Assembly (NCBI GenBank): GCA_963850195.1
Contig: CAWKKD010000001.1
Location: 323,743-387,742, forward strand
Direction: 5' to 3'
Source of the DNA: Actinoallomurus sp963850195
GTDB taxonomy: Bacteria > Actinomycetota > Actinomycetes > Streptosporangiales > Streptosporangiaceae
DNA length: 64,000 nt
Shown here: piece by piece, positions 16,280-24,726 of the stretch
Position numbering within the stretch: the stretch's first letter is position 1
Layout of the letters: each line of letters begins with the position of its first letter
Notes under the pieces: model-generated
Told to the model about the DNA's origin: nothing
The model's database searches: none
The model's input: the letters and a program-made list of their open reading frames with translations, nothing else
Made by a program: the position numbers and the translations under genes

Positions 16280-17604
16280 GAGGCGCCGTTCCTTCTCAGA
16301 TGACGCCCGGCCAGACGGGCCGCGGTCAGTCCGCTGCGCACGGCACCCTCCATCGTGTCGGGCCAGCCCGTGTCGGTCCACGCGCCGGCGAGGTAGAGGC
16401 CGGGCCACCGGGTCGCCGCCGGAGGGCGGAGCTCACCGCTGCCAGGTCCCTGGCGGAAGGTGGCACGTCGTTCTCTCGTGACGAAGAAGTCGGTGATCCG
16501 CGCCTGCCGCGCGGCCGGGAAGAGCCGCTCCAGCGCGGGGACGAACGCGGCGCGTACCTCCGCCGTGGGCAGGTCGATCCAGCGATCCGCGGCCGACACC
16601 GAGGCGGCGAGGTACTGGCCGTGCTCGAGCCCGGCGACGCGGGTCTTGTCGAAGACCCACTGCACGGGCGAGTCCACGACCGCGGCGAACGGCACGTCGA
16701 TGACCGGCCGGTCGTAGACGACGTGCACGTTGACGATCGGGCTCGCGCCCAGGCCGAGCCAGCGGTCCCGGCCGGGTGCCGCCTCTGTGGGGACGAGCAC
16801 CGCGGCCTGCTCGTGCGGGGTGGCCACCACGACGGCGGACGCCTCGACACGTGTGCCGTCCACGACGATCGCCGGACCGGGCTCGACGGCCGTGACCTTC
16901 GCCGACAGGCGTACGTCACCGCCACGGGCCCGGATGGCGGTCCGCGCCGCCGTACCGTGCAGGTCACCGAGAGGCAGCGTGGGCACGCCGATGTCGGCGG
17001 CGTCCGCCCGGCGAAGCAGCGCGGTCTGGAAGACCATCGCCGCGGGCCCGACCGCGGCCGCTTCCATGCCGATGTTCAGCGCGGCCACCGCGAAGAGTTC
17101 CCACAGCAGGCGCCGCGCGGAGCCGCGCTGTCCGTGGCCCGCCAGCCAGCCGTCCAGGCTGATCCGGTCCAGCGAAGGGTCGGCCGGGTCGAGACGGCCC
17201 AGCGCGAGCGACCCCCGTACCGCGCGCAGCCGGTCGGCCGGGCCGAGCAGGGAGTACCGCGCCAGCGCCGGCAGGAGGTGCAGCGGTCCGGGCAGCCCAC
17301 CGCGGCGCAGCCGCCCGGGTCGTCCGCCCGGCCGGAGCACCCGGATGTCGAACCGGTCCTGTACGTGCACGTGACCGGTCATGCCGAGCCGGGCCAGCAG
17401 GCCCTGGTACGCCTCGCAGCAGCGCAGGAACACGTGCTGGCCGTTGTCGACCATGAGCCCGTCCCGCTCGAACGAGCAGGTGGCGCCGCCCAGCCTGGGG
17501 CGCGCCTCGTACAGGGTGACCGCGCGGCCCGTCTCCGCGAGCGCGAGGGCGGCGGTGATGCCCGCCAGGCCGCCACCGACGACGGCGACGGGCGCGGCGC
17601 TCAC
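16276..17604 (-). CDS. hpnE: Hydroxysqualene dehydroxylase HpnE
   Basis: FAD-dependent amine-oxidase/desaturase-fold enzyme that reduces hydroxysqualene to squalene. The 442-residue protein starts with the dinucleotide motif VAVVGGGLAGITAALALAET and continues to the family run LMVDNGQHVFLRCCEAYQGL. The C-terminal FAD contact is PGLYLAGAWTDTGWPDTMEG. GTG 17604 overlaps the hpnD stop, and its own stop overlaps the prenyl synthase start. With HpnC and HpnD it forms the three-step bacterial squalene route in place of a single squalene synthase. Confidence 0.94.
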   Translation of the reverse strand: MSAAPVAVVGGGLAGITAALALAETGRAVTLYEARPRLGGATCSFERDGLMVDNGQHVFLRCCEAYQGLLARLGMTGHVHVQDRFDIRVLRPGGRPGRLRRGGLPGPLHLLPALARYSLLGPADRLRAVRGSLALGRLDPADPSLDRISLDGWLAGHGQRGSARRLLWELFAVAALNIGMEAAAVGPAAMVFQTALLRRADAADIGVPTLPLGDLHGTAARTAIRARGGDVRLSAKVTAVEPGPAIVVDGTRVEASAVVVATPHEQAAVLVPTEAAPGRDRWLGLGASPIVNVHVVYDRPVIDVPFAAVVDSPVQWVFDKTRVAGLEHGQYLAASVSAADRWIDLPTAEVRAAFVPALERLFPAARQARITDFFVTRERRATFRQGPGSGELRPPAATRWPGLYLAGAWTDTGWPDTMEGAVRSGLTAARLAGRHLRRNGAS

Positions 17605-18458
17605 CGCCCGGCCCCGGAGAGCGCGCGTGCCGCCACCATCGCCTTGTCCCAGCGCGACAGCGACAGCCGTGCGCCGAGCGCCTCGATGGGGTCCGTCGCG
17701 ATCCGGTCGAGCAGCGAGCGGTAGATGCCGGCCATCGCCGCGGTGCACGCCGCGCTCCGGCGGTCGAGCACGGCCAGCAGCCGCAGGCCGCGGTCGTACC
17801 AGCCGCACGCCAGGTCCGCCTCGTACCGGATCAGGTCGACCAGGTTCCGTGGCAGGTCGGTGAACCGGCCGTCGGAGTCGACGCCCAGCGTGCAGTTGAA
17901 CCGTGCGAGGTGCTCGGCCGGCAGGTAGATCCGCCCGCCCAGCCGGTCCTCGCGAATGTCCCGGAGGATGTTCGTGAGCTGGAGCGCCACCCCCAGCGCG
18001 TCCGCGAGAGGCGCGGCGGCGTACGGGTCCTCTGCGCCGAAGACGCCGAGCGACACGCGTCCGATCGAACCCGCGACGCACCGGCAGTAGTTCAGCAGGT
18101 CATCGAGGCACTCGTAGGTCGCTCCGCGCACGTCCGCGACGCAGCCGTCGATGAGCTCGTCGAACGCGGAGAGCGGGATCGGGTAGCGGCGGGCGACGTC
18201 CCGCAGGGCGAGCAGGACCGGATCGCCGGGGTCGGGCGCCGTGTCGCGCAGCGCGATGCGCGCCTCGGACAGATGGTGCAGCCGCTGCGCGGCCGGCAGG
18301 TCGCCGTCGCCGATGTCGTCGATGCGGCGCGCGAACGCGTACACGGCGCTCAGGGCGCGGCGCTTGGGCGGCGGCAGCAGCCGGATGCCGTAGGAGAAGT
18401 TCCGCGCCTGCGCGCGGACGACCTGCTCACAGTGCCGGTAGGCGTCAGGCACACGCAC
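17601..18458 (-). CDS. hpnD: Presqualene diphosphate synthase HpnD
   Basis: Condenses two farnesyl diphosphates to presqualene diphosphate. It is a 285-residue member of the trans-IPPS head-to-head family, with both aspartate motifs: AFARRIDDIGDGD near residue 45 and QLTNILRDIREDRLGGRIYL near residue 165. The start is either GTG 18458 or the in-frame GTG 18452; both overlap the end of hpnC, so translation is coupled to it. Compared with HpnC it keeps the fuller NILRDIxED motif, which is why I call this one HpnD. Confidence 0.92.
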   Translation of the reverse strand: MRVPDAYRHCEQVVRAQARNFSYGIRLLPPPKRRALSAVYAFARRIDDIGDGDLPAAQRLHHLSEARIALRDTAPDPGDPVLLALRDVARRYPIPLSAFDELIDGCVADVRGATYECLDDLLNYCRCVAGSIGRVSLGVFGAEDPYAAAPLADALGVALQLTNILRDIREDRLGGRIYLPAEHLARFNCTLGVDSDGRFTDLPRNLVDLIRYEADLACGWYDRGLRLLAVLDRRSAACTAAMAGIYRSLLDRIATDPIEALGARLSLSRWDKAMVAARALSGAGR

Positions 18459-19290
18459 CGCGGCGCCCCTGTCTCCCCGTCACCAGTACCCGCGCCCACT
18501 CGGCCAGCAGCCGGGACGTGCGCGGACGTACGGTGCGCCCGAGTACCTGGTACCCGGACCGTTCCAGGGCGGCGAGGGTGGCGCGGCCTCCGGCGACGTA
18601 GCCCGCGACCGCCGTACGCGCGAAGCCGGTCAGCGAGGCGACCAGCGGGTCGCCGGACTCCAGCAGGCGGCCCGCGCGCTCGGCCTCGAGGGCGAGCACG
18701 CGGCCCAGCGGCGCCGGGGCGGGCAGGTCGTCCTCCGTACAGCCGAAGCTGCGCAGGTCCTCGGCGGGCAGGTAGACGCGGCCACGCGCGTGGTCCTCGC
18801 CGACGTCCTGGCAGTGCTCGATGACCTGAAGCGCCGAACACACCCGATCCGACAGGGTGAACCGTGCCGGAGTCGCGGCGCCGAACACGTGAAGGACGAC
18901 GTGCCCGACCGGGTTCGCGGACAGCTCGCAGTAGGCGAGCAGGTCATCGAAGGTCGCGTAGCGGGTGACCACCTGGTCGCGCCGGTTCGCCTCGATGAGG
19001 CGGTGGAACGGGCCGGCCGGGATCGCGCAGGCCTCGACCGTACGGGCGAGCGCCCGTACGACCGGTAGCCGCGGATCCCTCCCCGCGTACACGGCGGCCA
19101 GGTCGGCCTCGACGACGTCGAGCAGGCGCAGCCGATCCTCGGGTGCGGCCTCGTCGCCAACGTCGTCGACGAACCGCGCGAAGCCGTACACGGCCAGCAG
19201 GTGGCGGCGGTAGCGGCGTGGCAGCAGCCGCGAGGCGACCGGGAAGTTCTCCCGCCTCGCCTCTACGACGGCGCCAGCACTCGAAAGCAT
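18445..19290 (-). CDS. hpnC: Hydroxysqualene synthase HpnC
   Basis: Converts presqualene diphosphate to hydroxysqualene. The 281-residue paralogue of HpnD has FARFVDDVGDEAAPEDR and a degenerate second motif EHCQDVGEDHARGRVYLPAE, as typical for HpnC. ATG 19290 is chosen over TTG 19320 because AGGAAAG sits ten bases before the ATG. It is the first gene of the operon hpnC-hpnD-hpnE-prenyl synthase-shc-hpnG/ispH-hpnH. The AT-richer 108 bp upstream, before the deacetylase gene, is the likely promoter region. Confidence 0.93.
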   Translation of the reverse strand: MLSSAGAVVEARRENFPVASRLLPRRYRRHLLAVYGFARFVDDVGDEAAPEDRLRLLDVVEADLAAVYAGRDPRLPVVRALARTVEACAIPAGPFHRLIEANRRDQVVTRYATFDDLLAYCELSANPVGHVVLHVFGAATPARFTLSDRVCSALQVIEHCQDVGEDHARGRVYLPAEDLRSFGCTEDDLPAPAPLGRVLALEAERAGRLLESGDPLVASLTGFARTAVAGYVAGGRATLAALERSGYQVLGRTVRPRTSRLLAEWARVLVTGRQGRRGACA

Positions 19291-19398
19291 GAATAGAAAG
19301 CTTTCCTGTGCGCCGCTCAATAAACCGTTGTCAGCTTTAACGGGCCGCGTTGCGGTAAAGAATTCATGGCCATTTCTTTGGTCGCCTGAGCTGCTGGA

Positions 19399-20175
19399 TT
19401 AGTAATTCGCGTCGCGCGCTTCATGACAAATCAGGTCGGGTATTCCCGGTTCGTGTGGACCATTCGACAACCCGTGGTCGCGCAGCGGCCCGACGCGGAG
19501 TCCCGAAGTGCGGCAGTGAGCCACCAGCTCCGGCAGGGCACCGAGCGCCGAGCGCCAGGAACCCGGCGCCGACGTGTGATCCGAGTCGTGGAGCAGGACG
19601 TTCGCGCCGCCGCGCAGGCCGGGCCTCAGCGTGGCGAGGACCGAAGCGGCGGTCGCCGACTCCGTCCAGTCACGGCCCCACACGCTCCACAGGACGGGGC
19701 GCAGCCGCCACCTGCGGGCGGCGATCAGCGCCTCGGCGCTGAGCACCCCGTACGGCGGCCGGTACCAGGCCGGGCGGACCCCGGTGACCTCGGAGACGAG
19801 GTCGGCCGCTCTTTTCATCTCGGACATGACCCGGCCGGGGCGTGTGACCAGCGCGTTGTCGTGCCGCCAGCCGTGCACCGCGAGTTCGTGGCCGTCCGCG
19901 ACGATGCGGCGGGCGAGCTCCGGATGGCGTTCGAGCAGCTCACCGAGGACGAAGAAGGTCGCCCCGCACTCGAGCCGCCGCAGCTCATCGAGGAACCGGG
20001 GCGTGGAGCGCGGATCCGGCCCATCGTCGAACGTGAGCGCGACGTGCCCGGCCGCGCCCCTGCCGGCGAGGCCCGGCAGCCCGCGGCGTACGGCGGGCAG
20101 CCAGGTCGCGGCCGGGCCGACGTGGAGCAGGGCCACGCCGGCCAGCCCGAGCGCCGGCCTCACGAAGTTCACCAT
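19399..20175 (-). CDS. Polysaccharide deacetylase (NodB fold, CE4)
   Basis: A 258-residue protein with an N-terminal hydrophobic segment (membrane anchor or signal) and an intact NodB domain. Metal and catalytic motifs are HVALTFDDGPDP, LAVHGWRHDNAL, RPAWYRPPYGVLSAEAL and GANVLLHDSDH. It would remove acetyl groups from an envelope glycan outside the membrane. It lies upstream of hpnC on the same strand and only 15 bp from the divergent glycosyltransferase start, suggesting a shared envelope function. Its own ribosome site is weak; starts at 20241 or further inside are possible. Confidence 0.85.
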   Translation of the reverse strand: MVNFVRPALGLAGVALLHVGPAATWLPAVRRGLPGLAGRGAAGHVALTFDDGPDPRSTPRFLDELRRLECGATFFVLGELLERHPELARRIVADGHELAVHGWRHDNALVTRPGRVMSEMKRAADLVSEVTGVRPAWYRPPYGVLSAEALIAARRWRLRPVLWSVWGRDWTESATAASVLATLRPGLRGGANVLLHDSDHTSAPGSWRSALGALPELVAHCRTSGLRVGPLRDHGLSNGPHEPGIPDLICHEARDANY

Positions 20176-20190
20176 CGAGAGGTACCCCGA

Positions 20191-21297
20191 ATGCCGACGC
20201 GACCCCTGCTGATCCTGAGCGCGAGCATGGGCGCGGGGCACGACGGCGCCGCCGCCGAACTCGCCCGGCGGCTGTCCGCGGACGGCGTCGACGCCGAGGT
20301 GGTCGACGTCCTGGAGCTGCTACCGCTGCGACTCGGACGGGCGCTGCGCTGGTCGTACCGCGCGATGATCCGCCACGCGCCCTGGCTGTACGCGGCGATC
20401 TACCGGATCTTCTTCGTGCCGGACCGGGCGCCGTCGACGTCGCCGCTGACCGCACTGCTCGCGGCCCGGCTCGAGCGGCTGGTACGCCGGCGGCGGCCGG
20501 TCGCGGTCGCCTCCACCTTCCACCTGGCCGCCCAGGCCGCCGGGCATCTGCGCGAACGCGGCCGGTTGGCCGTGCCCAGCATCGTCGTGCTGACCGACTT
20601 CGCGGTGCACCGGCTCTGGCTGCACCCGGGGAGCGACGGCTACCTGTGCCCGACGGCCGAGGTGGCGCTCTGCGTGACCGCCGCGACGGGCCGCCCGGCG
20701 TACCGGACCGCACCACTCGTACGCCCGGAGTTCGGCCGGCCACGTACCGACCTGGACCAGGTGCGCGACCGGATCGGCGTACGGCCGGGCGACCGGCTGG
20801 TCCTGATCGCGACCGGCGCCTGGGGCGTGGGACGCGCGTCGGCGGCGGCGCGCGTCCTCGCGCGCTCCGGCGAATACGTGCCCGTCGTCCTCTGCGGGCG
20901 CAACGACCGGCTGCGGCGCCGCCTGCGGGGGTGCGTCGCGCTCGGCTGGCGTGAGGACGTACCCGCGCTGATGGCAGCCGCGTACGCGGTCATCGACAAC
21001 GCCGCCGGCCTGACCTGCAAGGAGGCGCTGGCTTCCGGAGTGCCCGTCGTCACCTACCGGCCGATCCCGGGCCACGGCCGCGACGGTGCGGCGGCTCTCG
21101 AAGAGGCCGGTCTCAGCGTCCACGCTCGTGACGAGACGGCGCTGCTCGCGGCGCTGGACGCCCTCGACGATGCGCCCCAGCGCGAACGGCAGGTCGCGCG
21201 GGGATCCGCGCTGTACGGGTTCGAGTGCCCTGCTCAGGGGGTGATCCGCGCGTACGTGCGGATCGGCGGTGACTGGGCGAGCCGGATGCTGCCGTAG
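20191..21297 (+). CDS. MGDG-synthase-like glycosyltransferase (GT28)
   Basis: A 368-residue GT-B enzyme. The N-terminus LLILSASMGAGHDGAAAELA is the acceptor-side GxGH motif of the MGDG/diglucosyl-diacylglycerol synthase family. The C-terminal nucleotide-sugar half has VIDNAAGLTCKEALASGVPV and YRPIPGHGRDGAAALEEAGL. It probably glycosylates a lipid such as diacylglycerol at the membrane; next to a hopanoid operon, a hopanoid acceptor is possible but unproven. ATG 20191 follows GAGAGG with eight bases spacing. Its last 64 bp overlap the end of the convergent transporter gene. Confidence 0.83.
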   Translation: MPTRPLLILSASMGAGHDGAAAELARRLSADGVDAEVVDVLELLPLRLGRALRWSYRAMIRHAPWLYAAIYRIFFVPDRAPSTSPLTALLAARLERLVRRRRPVAVASTFHLAAQAAGHLRERGRLAVPSIVVLTDFAVHRLWLHPGSDGYLCPTAEVALCVTAATGRPAYRTAPLVRPEFGRPRTDLDQVRDRIGVRPGDRLVLIATGAWGVGRASAAARVLARSGEYVPVVLCGRNDRLRRRLRGCVALGWREDVPALMAAAYAVIDNAAGLTCKEALASGVPVVTYRPIPGHGRDGAAALEEAGLSVHARDETALLAALDALDDAPQRERQVARGSALYGFECPAQGVIRAYVRIGGDWASRMLP

Positions 21298-22424
21298 AGG
21301 ATCAGGCCGACGCCCAGCAGCTCGAGCGCCGCCCAGGACCCCAGCCGGATCCCCTCACCGAACAGCCCGACGCCGTACGCGATGCTCGCCACCGGGTCCG
21401 CGACGTTCAGCGCCGGTTGCAGGGCGACCAGCGGCCCGCTCTGCAGGGCGGTCTGCAGCAGGAACAGGCTGGACAGGCCGGCCGCCACCATCGCGTACGG
21501 CGACCAGGCGGCCGGCAGGGCGGACGGATCCCGTTCGAGGACGTGGATCGCCTCCTTCATCAGCGCCGCGGTGAAGGCGAACCCGATGCCCGAAGCGACC
21601 CCGAGGAGGGTCGCACGGACCACGCCGCTGGAGTGCCGCGCCGCCGTGACCAGGCCTGCGGCCAGGGCCACCGTCACCACCACCGCGATCACCCAGCCGA
21701 TCCGCTGCGGGTGCTGGTGCCCCTCGCCCGGGCGGGCGGCGACCAGCAGAACGGCGAGACCGGCGGTGAGGACGCCGATGGCGAGCCACGACTCCCGGCC
21801 GAGCCGGACCCGGAACATCCAGGCGGCGATCAGCATCGTGAAGGGCAGCTCGACGACGAGCAGGGGCTGCACGAGCGAGAGTCCGCCGAAGGCGAGCGCG
21901 GCGGCCTGGAAGACGAAGCCCCCGACGAGCGCGCCGATCCCGCCCAGCCACGCGGGACGGCGCATGAGATGCCAGATCAGCTCCATGCGGAACGCCATGC
22001 TCGCCGGCGCCGACCGCGCGGCACGCCGCTGCAGTACGGACGCGAGCGCGTTGCTCGCGGCGGCGAGGACCGCCAGCGTCACCGCGATCTCGTCGTTCAC
22101 CGGCCCCAGCACCCCGCCCCACCAGATCGTGCGGTCCAGCGGCTCCTGGTAGATCAGGTGCGCGAAGACCAGCGCGAAGATCAGGTTCGTCGCCAGCAAC
22201 GGCTCGACCCGCGTGACGTCGGCCTGGTCGAGCGCTGCCGCCCCCAGAATCTGACCGCAGACCATCGCCCCGATGCCGAGCAACCACAACGGCTTACGGA
22301 TCAGATGCGTCAGCAACCGCAGGCGCAGCATTTCGCCCAACGGCTCCCGATACGCCGCGTGCTGCTGGGCGACGAAGCCGATTCCGAGCAAACAGGCCGC
22401 CGCCAACACGATGAGAACCTTCAC
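21234..22424 (-). CDS. DMT/EamA-family transporter, apparent fusion of one half-gene to a full gene
   Basis: A 396-residue membrane protein. Residues 1-108 form one EamA-like unit; from V109 (GTG at 22098-22100) a complete 288-residue DMT transporter follows. The two units are homologous: LLTHLIRKPLWLLGIGAMV aligns with LIWHLMRRPAWLGGIGALVG, and RVEPLLATNLIFALVFAHLI with LVQPLLVVELPFTMLIAAWM. The joint coincides with a GTG that could be the old start codon of the downstream gene, so I infer an in-frame deletion between tandem paralogues. Substrate is unknown. Its 3' end overlaps the convergent glycosyltransferase gene by 64 bp. Confidence 0.8.
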   Translation of the reverse strand: MKVLIVLAAACLLGIGFVAQQHAAYREPLGEMLRLRLLTHLIRKPLWLLGIGAMVCGQILGAAALDQADVTRVEPLLATNLIFALVFAHLIYQEPLDRTIWWGGVLGPVNDEIAVTLAVLAAASNALASVLQRRAARSAPASMAFRMELIWHLMRRPAWLGGIGALVGGFVFQAAALAFGGLSLVQPLLVVELPFTMLIAAWMFRVRLGRESWLAIGVLTAGLAVLLVAARPGEGHQHPQRIGWVIAVVVTVALAAGLVTAARHSSGVVRATLLGVASGIGFAFTAALMKEAIHVLERDPSALPAAWSPYAMVAAGLSSLFLLQTALQSGPLVALQPALNVADPVASIAYGVGLFGEGIRLGSWAALELLGVGLILYGSIRLAQSPPIRTYARITP

Positions 22425-22587
22425 CGCCGACCCGCCGTTCTGACCCGTGCCGGCTTCTTACGGAACAGGCCCCTGACCTGACCCGATACCCGCTTTCACC
22501 CCCGCCCGCACGCCCTCCTCGGCTTTCGCGGGGCCGTGGTCTTGTCGCATCGCTTTCGCGGGTCGGCTGGCGGGGCACCATCCGATC

Positions 22588-23424
22588 ATGAGACTCAAGG
22601 GCAGCCGCGTGCTGATCACCGGTGCGTCCTCGGGCATCGGCGCGGCCACCGCACGGGCCATGGCCGGCGCGGACGCACACCTCACCCTGACCGGCCGCGA
22701 CCGCAGCCGGCTCGACGAGGTCGCCGCCGAGACCGGCGGGCGCGTGCTCGTCGCCGATCTGGCGACCGACGCGGCCGCCCTGGCCTCGCTGGCGGCCCCG
22801 GTCGACATCCTGGTCGCCAACGCCGGCCTCGGCTGGGCCGGTCCCTTCTCACGAATGCCGCACGACGAGATCGAACGCCTGGTCACGGTCAACCTGACCG
22901 CCCCCATGCTCCTGACCCGTTGCCTGCTGCCGGGCATGCTCGAGCGCGGTCGCGGCCACATCGTGCTGGTCGCCTCGATCGCCGGCGCCCTAGGCGTACC
23001 CGACGAAGCGGTCTACTCCGCCACCAAGGCCGGCCTCCTCATCTTTGCCGAAGGCCTACGCCGGGAACTACCCCGACCCGATGTCCGAGAGTCCGGCCAA
23101 AGGGTGCCCGACAGGACCGGGATCCTGCCGGAGCCCGCCAGGACCAGCGCCCGGCCGGAGCCGGGTCGACAGGGCGCCGGCGGGGTCGGTGTCTCGGTCA
23201 TCCTGCCCGGCGTCGTACGGACCGAGTTCTTCGCCCGCCGCGGCACCCCGTACGCCCGCCGCCACCCCAGCCCGATTCCGCCCGAACGCGTCGCGAACGC
23301 CATCGTCCACGCGATCGAACGCGATTTGCCGGAGATCTACGTCCCCGGCTGGCTCCAGCTCCCGGCACGCCTGAGAGCGGCCACCCCGAACCTATTCCGC
23401 CGCCTCGCGGGTCGGTTCGGATGA
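22588..23424 (+). CDS. Short-chain dehydrogenase/reductase with an internal insertion
   Basis: A 278-residue SDR. The nucleotide site is VLITGASSGIGAATARAMAG, the NAG motif is ILVANAGLGWAGP, and the catalytic YxxxK is DEAVYSATKAGLL, with the serine in LVASIAGALG. After FAEGLRRELPR the family normally runs straight into GVSVILPGVVRTEFF. Here about 35 residues of proline/arginine-rich sequence (about residues 162-197, nt 23072-23181) intervene without breaking the frame. The insert lies beside the substrate loop, so activity is uncertain. It is divergent from the transporter gene at 22424 and no pathway context is evident. Confidence 0.8.
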   Translation: MRLKGSRVLITGASSGIGAATARAMAGADAHLTLTGRDRSRLDEVAAETGGRVLVADLATDAAALASLAAPVDILVANAGLGWAGPFSRMPHDEIERLVTVNLTAPMLLTRCLLPGMLERGRGHIVLVASIAGALGVPDEAVYSATKAGLLIFAEGLRRELPRPDVRESGQRVPDRTGILPEPARTSARPEPGRQGAGGVGVSVILPGVVRTEFFARRGTPYARRHPSPIPPERVANAIVHAIERDLPEIYVPGWLQLPARLRAATPNLFRRLAGRFG

Positions 23425-23657
23425 CCATTTCGCCGACTAAGAGGCGGGCAAATGCCCTTCGAAGTCGACCACCCATGCGCACGGCGAGATGAACGGCGGC
23501 GCGTCGGGACTTCACGATGTGGACGGAGTCACTGCTCCGCTGAGTCGAATCAACGTCATTTAATGACAATGGCCGGTGTCGATACCAGTGGCCGATCATG
23601 TGATCATTGACGGTGTGTTTATAGCCGTTCTGTAGTCGATATTCGGGGAGTCATTCG

Positions 23658-24095
23658 GTGAATATAGGAACATTTTCGACGGTAAAGGTCGCCGCGCTCG
23701 GAATCCTGGCCACGGGCCTGGTCGCAGGATGTGGTGCAGGTGGCGGGCAGGCCATCCACAACGCCGCGGCGGTGTCCAGAGCACCGAACCCCGCCGCCAA
23801 CCCCGTACCGGCGAAGGTCGCGAATCAGCCGAGCATCCGTAAGAACGTCGTCCAGACCAAGTGCGCGGCAGTCCCCGGCGGCTGGGGCGCGGAGGGCACC
23901 GCCACCAACCCTGGGCGGAAGCCGGTCACCTACAAGATCGTCGTGCACTTCACCACGACCAAGGCGACGGCGCTCGACTACGCCCAGGTCCTCGTGCCCG
24001 TCCAGCCCGGCAAGACGGTGCGGTGGGCGGCCAAGAAGCAGTTCCACGCCGAGAAGCAGATGCTCTGCCCGATGCCGGGTATCAGCGTCGTCTGA
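23658..24095 (+). CDS. Small lipoprotein of unknown function
   Basis: A 145-residue secreted lipoprotein: basic/hydrophobic N-terminus (VKVAALGILATGLVAGC) with lipobox LVAGC at about residue 25, then a Pro/Ala/Asn linker and a compact domain. The pattern GTATNPGRKPVTYKIVVHF, with two later cysteines, resembles FxLYD/DUF4352-like extracellular beta-sandwich domains. The GTG start at 23658 follows TCGGGGAGTCATTCG, with GGGGAG eight bases upstream. It is followed immediately by a strong intrinsic-type hairpin, so it is monocistronic. Confidence 0.75.
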   Translation: MNIGTFSTVKVAALGILATGLVAGCGAGGGQAIHNAAAVSRAPNPAANPVPAKVANQPSIRKNVVQTKCAAVPGGWGAEGTATNPGRKPVTYKIVVHFTTTKATALDYAQVLVPVQPGKTVRWAAKKQFHAEKQMLCPMPGISVV

Positions 24096-24101
24096 CACGC
24101 G

Positions 24102-24149
24102 ACTGTGTGCGGCGCCATCAAGGGATGGCGCCGCACACAGTTCCTTTTC
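24102..24149 (+). terminator. Strong hairpin terminator after the lipoprotein gene
   Basis: An 18-bp perfect stem, ACTGTGTGCGGCGCCATC with GATGGCGCCGCACACAGT (24102-24119 and 24124-24141), closes a four-base AAGG loop. TCCTTTT follows. It starts seven bases after the stop codon. Confidence 0.85.
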
Positions 24150-24344
24150 GCCATGGGGGCGTTTGGGAAGCGGTTGCCATGCGTTCCGGTCGCCCGGGAG
24201 CGCGCCGATCCATACGATCAAGCCGAGCCGACGAGACCGGGGTCTCCCGGCGGCTAGGCGGAAACGTAGGGCGCGCCCGTTCCCGCCGAACGTGAAACGC
24301 ATCGGTGCCGGGACCGCCCGCACCCCCCAGAAAGGGATTTCGAC

Positions 24345-24659
24345 GTGAAGAAGAAGCTGCTGTCGGTGGCCGCGGCCTGCCTGACAGCCGGCGCACTTAC
24401 CACGGCCGCCGCCGGCCCCGCCTCGGCCGACGAACTGTGCAAGACGATCGAGAACGCCCCGTTCTACGCCGGCTTCAACACCGGCGGCGGCACGTCGTAC
24501 CTGTTCACCCTGAGCCCGGACCGCGGCTTCAACGTGACGATCATCGCCATGTACGACGACGACCTCGGCCGCCAGTGGATCTACGGCCACGGCGCCGAAC
24601 ACCCCGACCGCGACGGCTACGTTCTGCGGGACCACACCACCTGCTGCCCGACCTGCTGA
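24345..24659 (+). CDS. Small secreted protein
   Basis: A 104-residue protein with a clear Sec signal peptide: KKK start, hydrophobic core, and cleavage after AAAGPASA at about residue 28. The mature part is about 76 residues with one early cysteine and a closing CCPTC cluster. Aromatic residues are frequent (YLFTLSPDRGFNVTIIAMYD). No known domain is recognised. The ATG has AAAGGGA eleven bases upstream. Its terminator is at 24683. Mature size and cysteines suggest a disulfide-stabilised extracellular protein, which is inference. Confidence 0.7.
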   Translation: MKKKLLSVAAACLTAGALTTAAAGPASADELCKTIENAPFYAGFNTGGGTSYLFTLSPDRGFNVTIIAMYDDDLGRQWIYGHGAEHPDRDGYVLRDHTTCCPTC

Positions 24660-24682
24660 TTCGACGTCACAGCACCTGAGAC

Positions 24683-24714
24683 GCCGGCCCGGGCGACCCC
24701 GGGCCGGCTTCTCT
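24683..24714 (+). terminator. GC-rich hairpin terminator
   Basis: GCCGGCCCGGG (24683-24693) and CCCGGGCCGGC (24698-24708) form a perfect 11-bp stem with a four-base loop, followed by TTCTCT. It lies between the secreted-protein gene and the convergent NTF2-like gene, so it may serve both. Confidence 0.75.
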
Positions 24715-24726
24715 ACGCGACCGGCG

